NCBI GenBank assembly: GCA_958296045.1
Contig: CATQHT010000003.1
Span: forward strand, 569,246 to 633,245
Source of the DNA: Rhodothermales bacterium
GTDB lineage: Bacteria > Bacteroidota > Rhodothermia > Rhodothermales > Bin80
Reading direction: 5' to 3'
DNA length: 64,000 bases
How positions within the stretch are numbered: the first letter of the stretch is position 1; each line of letters begins with the position of its first letter. Shown here piece after piece: positions 1-8,952 of this stretch. Below the pieces are notes generated by a model. That model was not told where the DNA came from. It saw nothing but the letters and a program-made list of their open reading frames with translations, and ran no database searches. The position numbers and the translations under genes were made by a program.

Positions 1-2
1 AG

Positions 3-1403
3 CAGGCGGGATGGAAAATCTTCTATACGCCAGATACCTCCATTATCCACTACAAGGGGGAGAGCACCAAAAAGAATCGACTGCGTTACGTCCGCCTGTT
101 CTATGGTGCGATGATCCGGTTTGCTAAAAAGCACCTGAGTCGTCGATATCCGCCACTTTTCTTGTGGCTGCTGCGTATCGCTGTCGTCGTTCGCGGGAGC
201 CTTACCGCGCTGGGCCAGGCTTGCGGCCACCGCGCTACGCATGAGGGCGCCCTCGTGTTAGCCATCATGTTGGCATTAGGAACGGCGCGTTTCCTGCAGC
301 CGGGTGTCGAATTGCCAGCCCTCTTTTTCTGGGTGATAGCGCCGGCTTTTGCCGTGATCACCACCAGCTCCATCGGTATTCTGGGAGGCTATCAGGGAAG
401 AGGGCGGCGCTTGGCCAGTGTGGCCGCGGGCGTTGCGCTGTCGGTCCTACTGCTGAGTGCGGCCTCCTTTTTTATCAAGACCATCGCTTTCTCCCGGGCC
501 GTGGTGCTGGCCAGCCTGCCCGTGTGCTTAGCAGCACTGACGGCGTACAGGCTAGCTCGAACCACGAGGCGTAAAGCACCCCGCCGCACCCTTCTTGTGG
601 GAAGCGCCAGCGAAGCCATACGACTTCAGCGCGCCCAATCCGGCGAAAATGGAAATCCGTTTACCGTGCTGGGATTCGTGCCGGTGGCCTCGAGTGCGAC
701 AGACGGAGCTGAAGCGAAAATGGACGAGGACATTCCGCGCTTTGAGCCCCTGGAGTCGCTGCGGGAGCTGGTGCAGGTCCACGATATTGAGGTGGTAGTT
801 TTTGCTTCGGCGAGCCTTTCCAACAAGTCTATCTTCACGCTTGTGCGGCGTCTGGCCAGGCTGCCGGTGGAGACCTGGATTCTGGCTCAGCATCATGCGC
901 ACGCGATAGGCAAGTCCACTGTAGACCTTCTGCACGGGGCGACCCTGGTGGAAGCCCAGGAAGCACTCGGGTACATGCGCAGCCGTGGTGCACACCGCAT
1001 CTTTGACGCTGCTATGGCCGTGTTGGGTGCGGCTTTGCATCCTCTGGTGTGGCTGGCCGCCCGCTTGGGTCCGGTGCGCCCGTTCTGGGAGGGGTTCAGC
1101 AAGCGCACGCGCCGCTGGCCTGAGGTACTGGTGGGCCGTGCCGCTGTCGTTGGGTATCATACGGACGAGGTCTTCGATCCTCCCGGCGAGTGGCCGCTTA
1201 AGCCGGGAATCTTTGCGGTGACCGAGTCGCTCGGGACGCGCGCTGCTCAGCAAGATTCTGGAGTGGAGCAGGTCTATTGGTCTTATGTTCGGCGCCAGTC
1301 TGCGGCAGTGGACTGGCTGATCGTGCTACGGGCCGTCCGCGCACTCTGGCAACAGACGGGTACCGGCGGAAAGCATGACGCGCGGCGCAATGCCTCTTTA
1401 TGA
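3..1403 (+). CDS. Glycosyltransferase family 2 (C-terminal part) fused to a degenerate polyprenyl-phosphate sugar phosphotransferase-like region (5'-partial)
   Basis: The frame is open from the first bases of the window, so the start lies upstream. The first 40 codons (GWKIFYTPDTSIIHYKGES and on) look like the end of a family 2 glycosyltransferase catalytic domain. Four or so hydrophobic segments follow. Next comes a Rossmann-like stretch starting RRTLLVGSASEA, of the kind found in the middle of WbaP/WcaJ transferases, and a tail with LKPGIFAVTES. The usual catalytic motif around KFRSM is not seen, so the second half probably has no phosphotransferase activity. A true phosphotransferase of the family lies 3.6 kb downstream on the same strand. 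A role in surface polysaccharide or lipid-linked glycan assembly at the inner membrane is inferred. Confidence 0.7.
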   Translation, partial: QAGWKIFYTPDTSIIHYKGESTKKNRLRYVRLFYGAMIRFAKKHLSRRYPPLFLWLLRIAVVVRGSLTALGQACGHRATHEGALVLAIMLALGTARFLQPGVELPALFFWVIAPAFAVITTSSIGILGGYQGRGRRLASVAAGVALSVLLLSAASFFIKTIAFSRAVVLASLPVCLAALTAYRLARTTRRKAPRRTLLVGSASEAIRLQRAQSGENGNPFTVLGFVPVASSATDGAEAKMDEDIPRFEPLESLRELVQVHDIEVVVFASASLSNKSIFTLVRRLARLPVETWILAQHHAHAIGKSTVDLLHGATLVEAQEALGYMRSRGAHRIFDAAMAVLGAALHPLVWLAARLGPVRPFWEGFSKRTRRWPEVLVGRAAVVGYHTDEVFDPPGEWPLKPGIFAVTESLGTRAAQQDSGVEQVYWSYVRRQSAAVDWLIVLRAVRALWQQTGTGGKHDARRNASL

Positions 1404-1844
1404 CCTGGCGCTCAGCGCGCGGTCGAAAGGGTGGCCTCAATAAAGGCCATGGCAGCTCCAATGATCCGAGCATGAATTGGGCAGAGAGACGCTACTCTTC
1501 AATCGCCGCCGCTGGGCTCTAGATGCATTGCAGTGCACAAGAAGCAACTTACAGGTTGTGAGACAAGAAACCGCGACAGCTTCCGGGTCGCCAGGCGGAA
1601 ATCACTGTTGGCATTCCATGGCAATTCGTTGACTTTTCTCAGCTGGGCGATTTGCGGACCCGAGAGCGAGCATGCATTCCGGCGGATAGTCTCCACCGAT
1701 TCCGATGAAATGATTCCAGTGACTCCGACGCACAGCTTCCGTTTTGGAGCCGTTGGGGATGGATACCTGGGTTTTGGGATCTGGGTGCGGGTGCGCATGG
1801 TGCCGGCTGAAACCTAGGCCGCCGGCGCCTGTAGATTCGCTTCG
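1404..1844. other. Intergenic stretch without recognised gene
   Basis: There are 441 bases between the glycosyltransferase fusion and accA. A frame of about 94 codons is open on the plus strand, but it looks like no family I know and its composition is not convincing. A weak hairpin (TGGCCT, loop CAATAA, AGGCCA) near 1430-1450 has no T-tract. The accA promoter must lie here, but I cannot point to a clear -35/-10 pair. Confidence 0.5.
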
Positions 1845-2840
1845 ATGCCCAAAGCCCGGCACAAATATCTTCTTGACTTCGAGCGGCCGTTGGCAGAGCT
1901 GGAAGAGAAGCTCGAAGAGATGCGCAGGTTGGGTTCTGGTGCGGAGGATCTGGCTGACCAGGTGGCGGACCTTGCCGCGCGCGTAGAGGAGCTTCGCGGG
2001 TCAATCTATCAGAATCTGACACGCTGGCAGCGTGTCCAGATTGCCCGGCACCCGCTCCGGCCGTACACGCTGGATTACATTGATGCGCTGACGACCGGCT
2101 TTTTTGAGCTGCGTGGCGACCGTCTATTCGCCGACGACCCAGCCATCGTGAGCGGCTTCGCCACCTTCCGCGGCTCGGTCTCTGGCTACATCAATCGGAC
2201 GGTGCTGGTGGTGGGGCATCAGAAGGGTCGCAACACCAAGGAGCGCCAATATCGGCGCTTCGGGATGCCGAATCCAGAAGGGTACCGCAAAGCCGGTCGG
2301 CTGATGCGCTTAGCGTCCAGGTACGGCAAGCCTATCCTTTGCCTGCTGGATACGCCAGGCGCCTATCCTGGGATGGAAGCGGAATCGCGTGGTCAGGCAG
2401 AAGCCATAGCGCACAACCTGTTGGTGATGTCGCGCCTTAGAGTACCCATCATCGTGGTGATTATCGGAGAAGGCGCCAGTGGCGGCGCGCTAGGTATCGG
2501 CCAGGGAGACCGCATGTTGATGCTCGAGAATGCGTGGTATTCCGTGATCGCACCAGAGAGCTGCTCCTCGATCCTGTGGCGCTCATGGGATTTCAAGGAG
2601 GAGGCTGCGCGCGCATTGCGCCTCACCGCGACCGACCTGCAGGAGGTTGGCATCATTGACACTATCATTCCCGAGCCTGTTGGAGGCGCACATCGCGACC
2701 CTAGAGCAACAATGACCGCCGTGCGCGACGCCGTTGGGGCTGCAATGAAAGAGGTAAGCGCACTGGATATCGATACGCTCCTTCGGGAACGTCAAAGGCG
2801 TTTTGACGCGGTAGGCATCTTTACCGAAGATACCTCTTAA
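1845..2840 (+). CDS. accA: Acetyl-CoA carboxylase carboxyltransferase, alpha subunit
   Basis: The 331-residue product matches the usual bacterial AccA length (about 320). It transfers the carboxyl group from biotin on AccB to acetyl-CoA, giving malonyl-CoA for fatty acid synthesis, in a complex with AccD. Family marks in order: an N-terminal charged helical segment (residues 10-50), the stretch [14 protein letters not shown] (near 138), [18 protein letters not shown], the oxyanion-hole type EGASGGALG (near 207) and [12 protein letters not shown]. The N-terminal Cys4 zinc finger belongs to AccD, so its absence here is expected. nadC starts 22 bases downstream, so the two probably share a transcript. 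birA, which would biotinylate the partner AccB, lies 10 kb away. Confidence 0.95.
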   Translation: MPKARHKYLLDFERPLAELEEKLEEMRRLGSGAEDLADQVADLAARVEELRGSIYQNLTRWQRVQIARHPLRPYTLDYIDALTTGFFELRGDRLFADDPAIVSGFATFRGSVSGYINRTVLVVGHQKGRNTKERQYRRFGMPNPEGYRKAGRLMRLASRYGKPILCLLDTPGAYPGMEAESRGQAEAIAHNLLVMSRLRVPIIVVIIGEGASGGALGIGQGDRMLMLENAWYSVIAPESCSSILWRSWDFKEEAARALRLTATDLQEVGIIDTIIPEPVGGAHRDPRATMTAVRDAVGAAMKEVSALDIDTLLRERQRRFDAVGIFTEDTS

Positions 2841-2862
2841 CATTACGTGCGACTTCCGATCT

Positions 2863-3771
2863 ATGCCCACCGACCCTGTGCTACCAGCATTTATTGACCC
2901 CGCCAAACTGGATGAGTTTCTTGTGCAGGCTCTGGCCGCGGACGTTGGCTCTGGCGACGTGACGACACTGGCAACGGTCGCATCAGACGCGGTTGTCTGG
3001 GCGACTATTGAGTCCCGCCAGTATGGCATCGCGGCTGGCCTGTATGTGGTACAGCGCGTGTTTGCATTGGCTGACCCTGACTTGGTGGTGGACTGGCAGA
3101 TCAGTGACGGAGGTAAGCTTTGTCCGGGTACGGCTCTTGGCACTATCACCGGCAATGCACGGTCCGTACTTAAGGCCGAGCGTCTGGCGCTCAACCTTCT
3201 GCAGCGTATGTGCGGCATCGCAAGAGAAACGTATCTGCTTTTACTTGCGGCAAGCCCCGCGCGGGTCAGGGGCACGCGCAAGACCGCGCCAGGCCTAAAC
3301 CTCCTAGATAAGTGGGCCATCATGCTAGGTGGCGGAGAGAGCCACCGGCTAGGGTTGTATGACCGGATGCTTATCAAGGACAACCATATTGCCGCTGCGG
3401 GCAGCGTCAGAGCCGCTTTGCAAATGGCCCAGCAATACCGAGACCACAACGCTCCCGGCATGTGTATCGAGGTAGAGGTGTGCAACCATGCGGAGCTGCA
3501 GGAAGCGCTGACCACCGGAGGCTTTGACGAAATCCTGCTGGACAACATGGCCCCCCTGAAAGACAATGGAAGGGTGGATACGACCCATCTGGAGCGTGCG
3601 GTACAGGAGGTCGGTGGTCGTTATGTGACCGAGGCGTCAGGCAACATTGACATTGTTGCGGCCCAGGCCATTTCCAAGACAGGTGTGGACTTCGTGTCCA
3701 GCGGCGCAATAACTCACTCTATCAACGCTTTTGACGTCGCACTAAATATCAGTAATGAGCGTCGCCACTAG
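2863..3771 (+). CDS. nadC: Nicotinate-nucleotide pyrophosphorylase (quinolinate phosphoribosyltransferase, carboxylating)
   Basis: A 302-residue cytosolic enzyme of de novo NAD synthesis. It joins quinolinate and PRPP to nicotinate mononucleotide, releasing CO2 and pyrophosphate. Visible family motifs: GDVTT near the N terminus, GTRKTAPGL (near 136), LYDRMLIKDNHI (near 171), the quinolinate/PRPP-barrel strands EVEVCN, ILLDNM, EASGNI (near 257) and DFVSSGAITHS. The length is normal and no key residue seems missing. Its last 17 bases overlap the start of the next gene, so translation of the two is probably coupled. No nadA or nadB is seen in the window. Confidence 0.95.
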   Translation: MPTDPVLPAFIDPAKLDEFLVQALAADVGSGDVTTLATVASDAVVWATIESRQYGIAAGLYVVQRVFALADPDLVVDWQISDGGKLCPGTALGTITGNARSVLKAERLALNLLQRMCGIARETYLLLLAASPARVRGTRKTAPGLNLLDKWAIMLGGGESHRLGLYDRMLIKDNHIAAAGSVRAALQMAQQYRDHNAPGMCIEVEVCNHAELQEALTTGGFDEILLDNMAPLKDNGRVDTTHLERAVQEVGGRYVTEASGNIDIVAAQAISKTGVDFVSSGAITHSINAFDVALNISNERRH

Positions 3772-4999
3772 GAGTATTGACGATCGCCGCTTGCGGGCCA
3801 CTTTTGAGGCGCTAACCACCGATGGTAAGACAGGCGAGGGCGGTCTGAATCGGCCAGCGCTCAGCTCGGCGCATCTGAAGGCTCGCGCCACCTTCACAGA
3901 GCTTATAGCTAAGGAAGGCTTTGCCAAGCGCACAGATGGCGCTGGCAACCTGTCAGCGCAATGGGAAGCGGCAGGCGCCACGGCTTCGACGCTTCTTCTG
4001 GGTTCACACTTGGATTCCGTACCTAACGGCGGACGCTTTGATGGCGCCTTAGGCGTGGCCGCCGCCTTCGAGGTGATGCAGTCGCTACGGGACACTGGCA
4101 TTGCGCCTCGTGTCAACGTGGAAGTCATTGACTTCACAGATGAGGAAGGCACCTGGGTTTCGCTGATGGGAAGCCGCGCCTTTACCGGACAGCTGAGCGC
4201 GCACGATCTGGACCACCCGCATGGGCCGCCAGGCGCGTTCGACCGTGCATTGACGCGCGCCGCATTGACGCGCGAGGGGATTCTGAGCGCTGTACGCACC
4301 GACACGTCCCTTCGGGCTTTCCTGGAGCTGCACATTGAGCAGGGGCCTCGCCTGGAGACCCGGCAGACGGATATCGGCATCGTCAGCGCCATGGTGGGCA
4401 TCTTCAAGTATGTGGTGACGTTCACAGGCCTCGCCAACCATGCCGGCACCACACCTATGGACCGTCGCCGCGATGCGGCACAGGGGGCGGCTGGGTTTGT
4501 GCTTCAGGTGCGCCAAACGGTAATGAGGGAGTTTCCGAAGTGTGTGGCCAATGTGGGTCACCTGACGTTAGCGCCGGGAGCGTACAACATCGTACCTGAA
4601 ACCGCAGCGTGTGCACTCGAGCTGCGGGCCGCCACGGAGTCGCGTGCGCAGGAGCTAGAAGCCGCCTTGCGCGCGGCCGCAAGCGAAGTGGCAGCCCAGC
4701 ATAATCTCAAGGCCGACTTCACGTTTGTACAGTCGGTATCTCCGCGCGCTATGGACCCTGCTCTCCAGAGCATTTTCAAGTCTGCCGCAGACGGTCTCGG
4801 GCTCACCTCGTGCAGCCTATTGTCTTTGGCGGGTCATGATGCCCAGAATATGGCTGCACGGTGCCCAGCCGGGCTGATCTTTGTCCCTTCGCGCGACGGG
4901 GTCAGCCACTCATCGCGGGAGTTCACTCGCTGGGAGGACTGCGTCAGTGGGTGCCAGACGCTGTTTGAGGCCGCCCGCCGGCTTGTCGCACATCCCTGA
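3755..4999 (+). CDS. M20-family Zn-dependent amidohydrolase (hydantoinase/carbamoylase or allantoate amidohydrolase type)
   Basis: A 414-residue protein of the N-carbamoyl-L-amino-acid hydrolase / allantoate amidohydrolase / ureidoglycine family. The binuclear metal site is visible: GSHLDSV (near 82), GGRFDGALGV, DEEGTW (near 128) and HIEQGP (near 192). The dimerisation insert carries GLANHAGTTPMDRR, and the C-terminal ligand region is GHDAQNMA (near 359) with a following SHSSRE motif. These enzymes hydrolyse C-N bonds of N-carbamoyl compounds in purine or pyrimidine breakdown. The substrate cannot be read from the sequence, and no other purine- or hydantoin-degrading gene is nearby. The start overlaps nadC by 17 bases. 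Confidence 0.85.
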   Translation: MSVATRSIDDRRLRATFEALTTDGKTGEGGLNRPALSSAHLKARATFTELIAKEGFAKRTDGAGNLSAQWEAAGATASTLLLGSHLDSVPNGGRFDGALGVAAAFEVMQSLRDTGIAPRVNVEVIDFTDEEGTWVSLMGSRAFTGQLSAHDLDHPHGPPGAFDRALTRAALTREGILSAVRTDTSLRAFLELHIEQGPRLETRQTDIGIVSAMVGIFKYVVTFTGLANHAGTTPMDRRRDAAQGAAGFVLQVRQTVMREFPKCVANVGHLTLAPGAYNIVPETAACALELRAATESRAQELEAALRAAASEVAAQHNLKADFTFVQSVSPRAMDPALQSIFKSAADGLGLTSCSLLSLAGHDAQNMAARCPAGLIFVPSRDGVSHSSREFTRWEDCVSGCQTLFEAARRLVAHP

Positions 5000-5035
5000 G
5001 AGCGCCTGACTTCTGTTCAACCCCGCTGTCTCGCC

Positions 5036-6433
5036 ATGCTGCAGGAACAGAGTCGTCTATTTCAGCAGCTGCTTTTCGCGGCGGACATGGTGCTGACTGG
5101 TGTCTGCTGGGTAGCGGCGTACTACCTGCGTTTCGAGGTGCTGGCATCGTGGCCGCTGCCGTTGCCTGAATGGCTGCCCGTAGGGCGTTACCTAGCCTTC
5201 TTACCGTGGATACTTATTGTGGCCGCGATCGTGTTCTGGGCCAGCGGCTTATATGTACCTGACCGTGCCCAGCGCCTGACGCGTCTGGTGCTAAGCGTAG
5301 GCAAGGCGGTCGGAATCGCTCTGATCGTGCTGATGGCATTTCTCTCCCTGTACCGGGACTTTTATGTGTCGCGCTTAACGATCATCGTTTTCGCCTGCCT
5401 AACGCCGGTGCTAATGATGGCGCTCCGCATGCTCCTGTACCTCTTTGTGCGCCGGGCGCGGCATCAGGGCAGATATCTACGGCGGGTTCTTATCGTAGGT
5501 GCCGGTGTCACGGGTCGCCGTTTGGAGCAGAGTTTTGCGGCCTATCCCTGGATGGGGATGTCGGTGGTGGGCTTTGTCGATGACCACAAGGTTGGCGAGC
5601 CTGGGGTACTGGGCACCACCGCCGATGTCGTGCGCCTCGTTGATCAAGCCGAAAGGCCCATCGACTACGTCTATATCGCGCTACCGCTCACGGCAGCGCG
5701 CCGCATCGAGGCGCTTCTGGAGGAGCTTTCAACGCGGCTGGTCCATGTCTGCCTAGTGCCGGACTTGTTGCAGCATGACATCATCAACAGCCGCATCAGC
5801 GAGGTCGATGGCATGCCGATCCTGCACCTTATAGATGAGGCGCCCATTGATTTCCGGCGCGTCATGAAGCGGGTGTCTGATGTGGTGTTCTCTCTCTTGG
5901 TGCTTCTGGTGACATCGCCATTGCTGGTGGTCATCGCAGCGGCTGTTCGGTTTACTTCACCGGGCCCGGCGTTATACCGGCAGGAGCGTATGAGCCTAAA
6001 CGGGCACCGCTTCATGATGCTGAAGTTTCGATCGATGCCTGAGGGCATCGAGAAGGGCTCGGGTGCGGTATGGGCTAAGGAGGGGGAGGATCGGGCCACG
6101 CCATTGGGCCGGCTGCTCCGCCGGACATCGCTGGACGAGCTGCCGCAGTTTCTCAATGTGCTCAAAGGAGACATGTCTGTGGTGGGTCCTCGCCCGGAGC
6201 GGCCCGTCTTTATTGATCAGTTTAAGGGGTATGTGCCGCGATACATGCTTCGCCACAAGATGAAGGCTGGCATCACGGGTTGGGCGCAGGTCAATGGTTG
6301 GCGCGGCAACACCTCGCTCAAGAAACGTATTCAGTACGACTTGTACTACATCCAGAACTGGTCGCTGGCGTTGGACCTGAAGATTGTAGTACTGACCATC
6401 TGGAAGGGGTTCGTGCATCGCAACGCGTACTGA
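5036..6433 (+). CDS. Undecaprenyl-phosphate sugar phosphotransferase (WcaJ type)
   Basis: A 465-residue membrane enzyme that starts glycan assembly by moving a sugar-1-phosphate from a UDP-sugar to undecaprenyl phosphate. Four hydrophobic segments occupy residues 10-140. A Rossmann-like domain follows (RRVLIVGAGVTGRR onwards), then another membrane helix (285-310) and the C-terminal catalytic domain with KFRSMPEG (near 330), LDELPQF (near 366), VGPRPERP (near 383) and KAGITGWAQVNGWRGNT. This is the standard WcaJ layout and length; glucose phosphate is the usual substrate. With the fused glycosyltransferase at the window start it suggests that an exopolysaccharide locus begins upstream. A strong hairpin terminator follows. 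Confidence 0.92.
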   Translation: MLQEQSRLFQQLLFAADMVLTGVCWVAAYYLRFEVLASWPLPLPEWLPVGRYLAFLPWILIVAAIVFWASGLYVPDRAQRLTRLVLSVGKAVGIALIVLMAFLSLYRDFYVSRLTIIVFACLTPVLMMALRMLLYLFVRRARHQGRYLRRVLIVGAGVTGRRLEQSFAAYPWMGMSVVGFVDDHKVGEPGVLGTTADVVRLVDQAERPIDYVYIALPLTAARRIEALLEELSTRLVHVCLVPDLLQHDIINSRISEVDGMPILHLIDEAPIDFRRVMKRVSDVVFSLLVLLVTSPLLVVIAAAVRFTSPGPALYRQERMSLNGHRFMMLKFRSMPEGIEKGSGAVWAKEGEDRATPLGRLLRRTSLDELPQFLNVLKGDMSVVGPRPERPVFIDQFKGYVPRYMLRHKMKAGITGWAQVNGWRGNTSLKKRIQYDLYYIQNWSLALDLKIVVLTIWKGFVHRNAY

Positions 6434-6442
6434 GCGGATATG

Positions 6443-6470
6443 GGACGCACCTGGAAGTGCGTCCGTCTTT
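6443..6470 (+). terminator. Rho-independent-type terminator after the sugar phosphotransferase
   Basis: A perfect 8-bp inverted repeat, GGACGCAC and GTGCGTCC, with the 6-base loop CTGGAA, begins 9 bases after the stop codon and is followed by a short GTCTTT run. Position and shape fit an intrinsic terminator, although the T-tract is weak. Confidence 0.65.
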
Positions 6471-7026
6471 CGCTGCGGTGTGCAGCCTCCCCAAGGCGCC
6501 TATGCCACTGGCACGGTTATGGCACCGCATGGTGACGTAAGCAGGCACGCCAGAGCGGTTCCGACTCTGGCCCAGGTCCAGACTTTAGCCGCGCACAAGG
6601 CTCACCGAGAAAACCAGATGCGCGATCCCCTGCACCTCTCCATCATCATGGCTGAAAAAATCACTCTAGAATGGTGGCCCGATTATGGTCGGAGCACGCC
6701 CCTGGCCAGATACCCTGCTTTTGGCGCGAATAGATGCAGCAGGACGTGTTCGGTGCCACGATTTATGACACACCATTTAGCTCCGAAGCGCAACGCCTAC
6801 AGAGCAAGTCTGTGTGCTTGTAGGTGGGCGGAAGATAGTGAGGGACTGCGTCAAGCGCTCTAGGACCGGCCACCGTGGCCAATCTATTCCACCCACTACT
6901 GGACGGAAATAGGTGCCTCTGCCCCTGGAGGGTGGTCGTCGTGTGCTCATATAGCGTCCAGCAGCTGTTGGTCCGTGTATGGCTACGATTATTTCGCCTC
7001 GTACGGCTTCAGCTTTGCGTGTACGT
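6471..7026. other. Intergenic stretch without recognised gene
   Basis: About 550 bases between the terminator and the convergent PIN gene. A plus-strand frame of 127 codons (6480-6863) is open, but I recognise no domain and see no plausible ribosome binding site, so I do not call it. The composition is less even than in flanking genes, which fits old, decayed sequence at the edge of an acquired two-gene module. Confidence 0.4.
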
Positions 7027-7500
7027 CTATGGACGGCTACCCTTTCGACACAAGTCACGCGTCCCAAGCAGTCGTTTACGAGCCTTGTCATCACCTAATC
7101 CAGTGGGATATATTTTGCCGCGCGGGTTATCAACGAGCGCCTTGTTCTTAAAATCCGCATGTAAGTCTCTATCGCTGGAGTACAGAAGGCGGGCGCCACT
7201 TAACTGTGCTAAGGCAATTATGTGCCAGTCGTTTGACCTGCACAAATTCTCGTGTTTTAGTCGTACCGTCCGTTGACTGAGTTGACTCTGATTTTCAGTT
7301 TTTAGCTTACCGGCAAGCCCGGCCTGTTGGGCCCATTGTTGATACTTCTGGGAGCTCTTGGCAAGCTCTTGCGTCAGTTGGCCGCCTGTAACCAAACGCC
7401 CATTTGGCGAGTTTAGCCACTGCAAGAACTGCTTACCTGCCTTTGACTTACCCTCGCCAAACACTTGATCGCGAGCATTGGCGTCAAGAATTGCACACAT
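7027..7500 (-). CDS. PIN-domain ribonuclease-like protein
   Basis: A 157-residue protein with a complete set of PIN acidic residues: Asp6 (AILDAN), Glu45 (TQELAK), Asp91 (SNDWHIIALA) and Asp110/Asp112 (YSSDRDL). PIN proteins are Mg-dependent RNases, commonly toxins of VapBC-type modules. There is no small antitoxin-like gene beside it. Instead the gene starts 3 bases after the stop of an AAA ATPase gene (TGA GCC ATG), so the two are probably translated together. The C-terminal 35 residues are basic. Function in growth arrest or anti-phage defence is inferred from the pairing, not shown. Confidence 0.75.
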   Translation of the reverse strand: MCAILDANARDQVFGEGKSKAGKQFLQWLNSPNGRLVTGGQLTQELAKSSQKYQQWAQQAGLAGKLKTENQSQLSQRTVRLKHENLCRSNDWHIIALAQLSGARLLYSSDRDLHADFKNKALVDNPRGKIYPTGLGDDKARKRLLGTRDLCRKGSRP

Positions 7501-7503
7501 GGC

Positions 7504-8847
7504 TCACAGGTTGAGAGACCTCGTTACCTCCTCCATGAAAAACTTGCGATAGTTATCTGGGGCGCGAACATTTCCCTCCTCGTCCAGACGAATCGCGTGG
7601 ATTTGGACATCAAGCTCGCGTCGATCAAAGAAAAGGATGGAGACATCACTGGGATTCAATGCCGTCTTGCGGTCGCGAACATCCATGCGGATGCGATCTA
7701 GCAGGTGATCACTGTGTGTCTCAATGACTAGCTGACGCTTGCCGCCAGCCAATCTACAAAACAGCGTCCCCAGAGCAGCCTGTGCGCTAGGGTGGAGGTG
7801 CACTTCGGGCTGCTGAAACAGGTACATTCTGGAGAAATTGTGGCGGTACAATTCAACTAACACCGGCAATACCTGACTGACGCCGTATCCCATGTCAATC
7901 AGATTGCGATGGGGGCCCTTCAACTTCTTACCGAACTTTCTGACCTCCACCTGGAATGGACCACTCGTCGCTTCCCCCCACGCCTTTATCGAGACCTCGT
8001 CGAATAGCCCAGAGGCATCCCCAAATGCTTCTAAGTTCTCCTTCAGTTCGGCCCATGCTTCTTTACCTTCTCTGTACATGTGGGCGAGATACAGGGGCAC
8101 ATAGTCCCCTTCAGGGTCAGGTGTGGCGCGACCTGGGTCATAAGTTCGGCGTGGTTTGGAGCGTACGGGCGCGCTTGCGAACGGCCAATACCCTCCTGAG
8201 CGAATGGAATAACGCGACTGCACGAGGTACCAGTGCTCATACCAGTCCTCGAGGCTGTACGCCAATGAGCCTGACACTGGTGCAATATCGGGTCGGCTAC
8301 CTTGATTACTAGATTCATGTGTCCAGTTAAAGAGGAGTTTTCCGACAAGATCAAGAATGGATAATGCCGAGTATGCTGTCAGCCAGGGGTAGTCTTCATA
8401 CTGCGCGTCAATCCTCCATTCTCCCCTGTAACTCCCCAGCTGAATCTCAAAACGCTGACTGTCTCGGACTCTGGCCTCGATCCAGGTGCCCTCCTTCTCC
8501 AGACGAACACGCACCGGAACCGGCGCCGCTCCTTGTCTTCCAAAAGTGACTTCAGCATCAAACTTTTCAGTAAGCCTCATCCCTGCTGTGAAGGTCTCGG
8601 CCCGCCCACCTCTGGCCCCGCGGTAGTGAGCGATCTCGTCAAAGCTGCCCAAGTCGAAGGGCTCCCCCTTAAAGTCAGGCTCAGTGCCTCGGCAGATGAC
8701 ATCCCATAGTGCCCGAATCATCGCTAGGAAGGAGGTCTTGCCAGTACTATTTTCTCCGACGAGCAATGTAAGCGGCGCAAGAGGGACCTTCTGTCGTTGG
8801 TGGAAGCACCGATAGTTCTCCAGTGTTAATTCGCTGAATTGATTCAT
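7504..8847 (-). CDS. AAA/ABC-type ATPase (AAA_21-like, SMC-head fold) paired with a PIN nuclease
   Basis: A 447-residue protein opening with FSELTLENYRCF, the usual first strand of RecF/OLD/AAA_21 ATPases, and the Walker A GENSTGKTS (residues 31-39). The C-terminal half has a GYGVSQVLP signature-like motif, a Walker B region LFQQPEVHLHPSAQ (near 345) and the H-loop region ETHSDHLLDR (near 377). A glutamine pair replaces the more usual acidic residue before PEVHLH. No TOPRIM or nuclease domain is fused. The PIN gene starts 3 bases downstream, so this ATPase probably regulates or loads that RNase, by analogy with other ATPase-nuclease defence pairs. It is flanked by long gene-poor DNA on the PIN side, which fits acquisition by transfer. 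Confidence 0.8.
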   Translation of the reverse strand: MNQFSELTLENYRCFHQRQKVPLAPLTLLVGENSTGKTSFLAMIRALWDVICRGTEPDFKGEPFDLGSFDEIAHYRGARGGRAETFTAGMRLTEKFDAEVTFGRQGAAPVPVRVRLEKEGTWIEARVRDSQRFEIQLGSYRGEWRIDAQYEDYPWLTAYSALSILDLVGKLLFNWTHESSNQGSRPDIAPVSGSLAYSLEDWYEHWYLVQSRYSIRSGGYWPFASAPVRSKPRRTYDPGRATPDPEGDYVPLYLAHMYREGKEAWAELKENLEAFGDASGLFDEVSIKAWGEATSGPFQVEVRKFGKKLKGPHRNLIDMGYGVSQVLPVLVELYRHNFSRMYLFQQPEVHLHPSAQAALGTLFCRLAGGKRQLVIETHSDHLLDRIRMDVRDRKTALNPSDVSILFFDRRELDVQIHAIRLDEEGNVRAPDNYRKFFMEEVTRSLNL

Positions 8848-8952
8848 GTCGTTACCGTTGTGCTACCCAAGATATTCCCAGAGGGGAGTCGCCGTGATGC
8901 CCATGTGCCAGCCCGCGCATGGTCAACCCAATGGACGTGTGTCATTGCGATG

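Noticed and set aside
552-1253. 233-codon minus-strand frame opposite the glycosyltransferase fusion
   Set aside because: The plus strand reads as membrane helices and a Rossmann-like domain; the antisense product is of low plausibility.
2583-3566. Long open frame on the minus strand opposite accA and nadC (over 320 codons)
   Set aside because: The plus strand clearly encodes two conserved enzymes; the antisense product is rich in Ser, Arg and Cys and resembles nothing.
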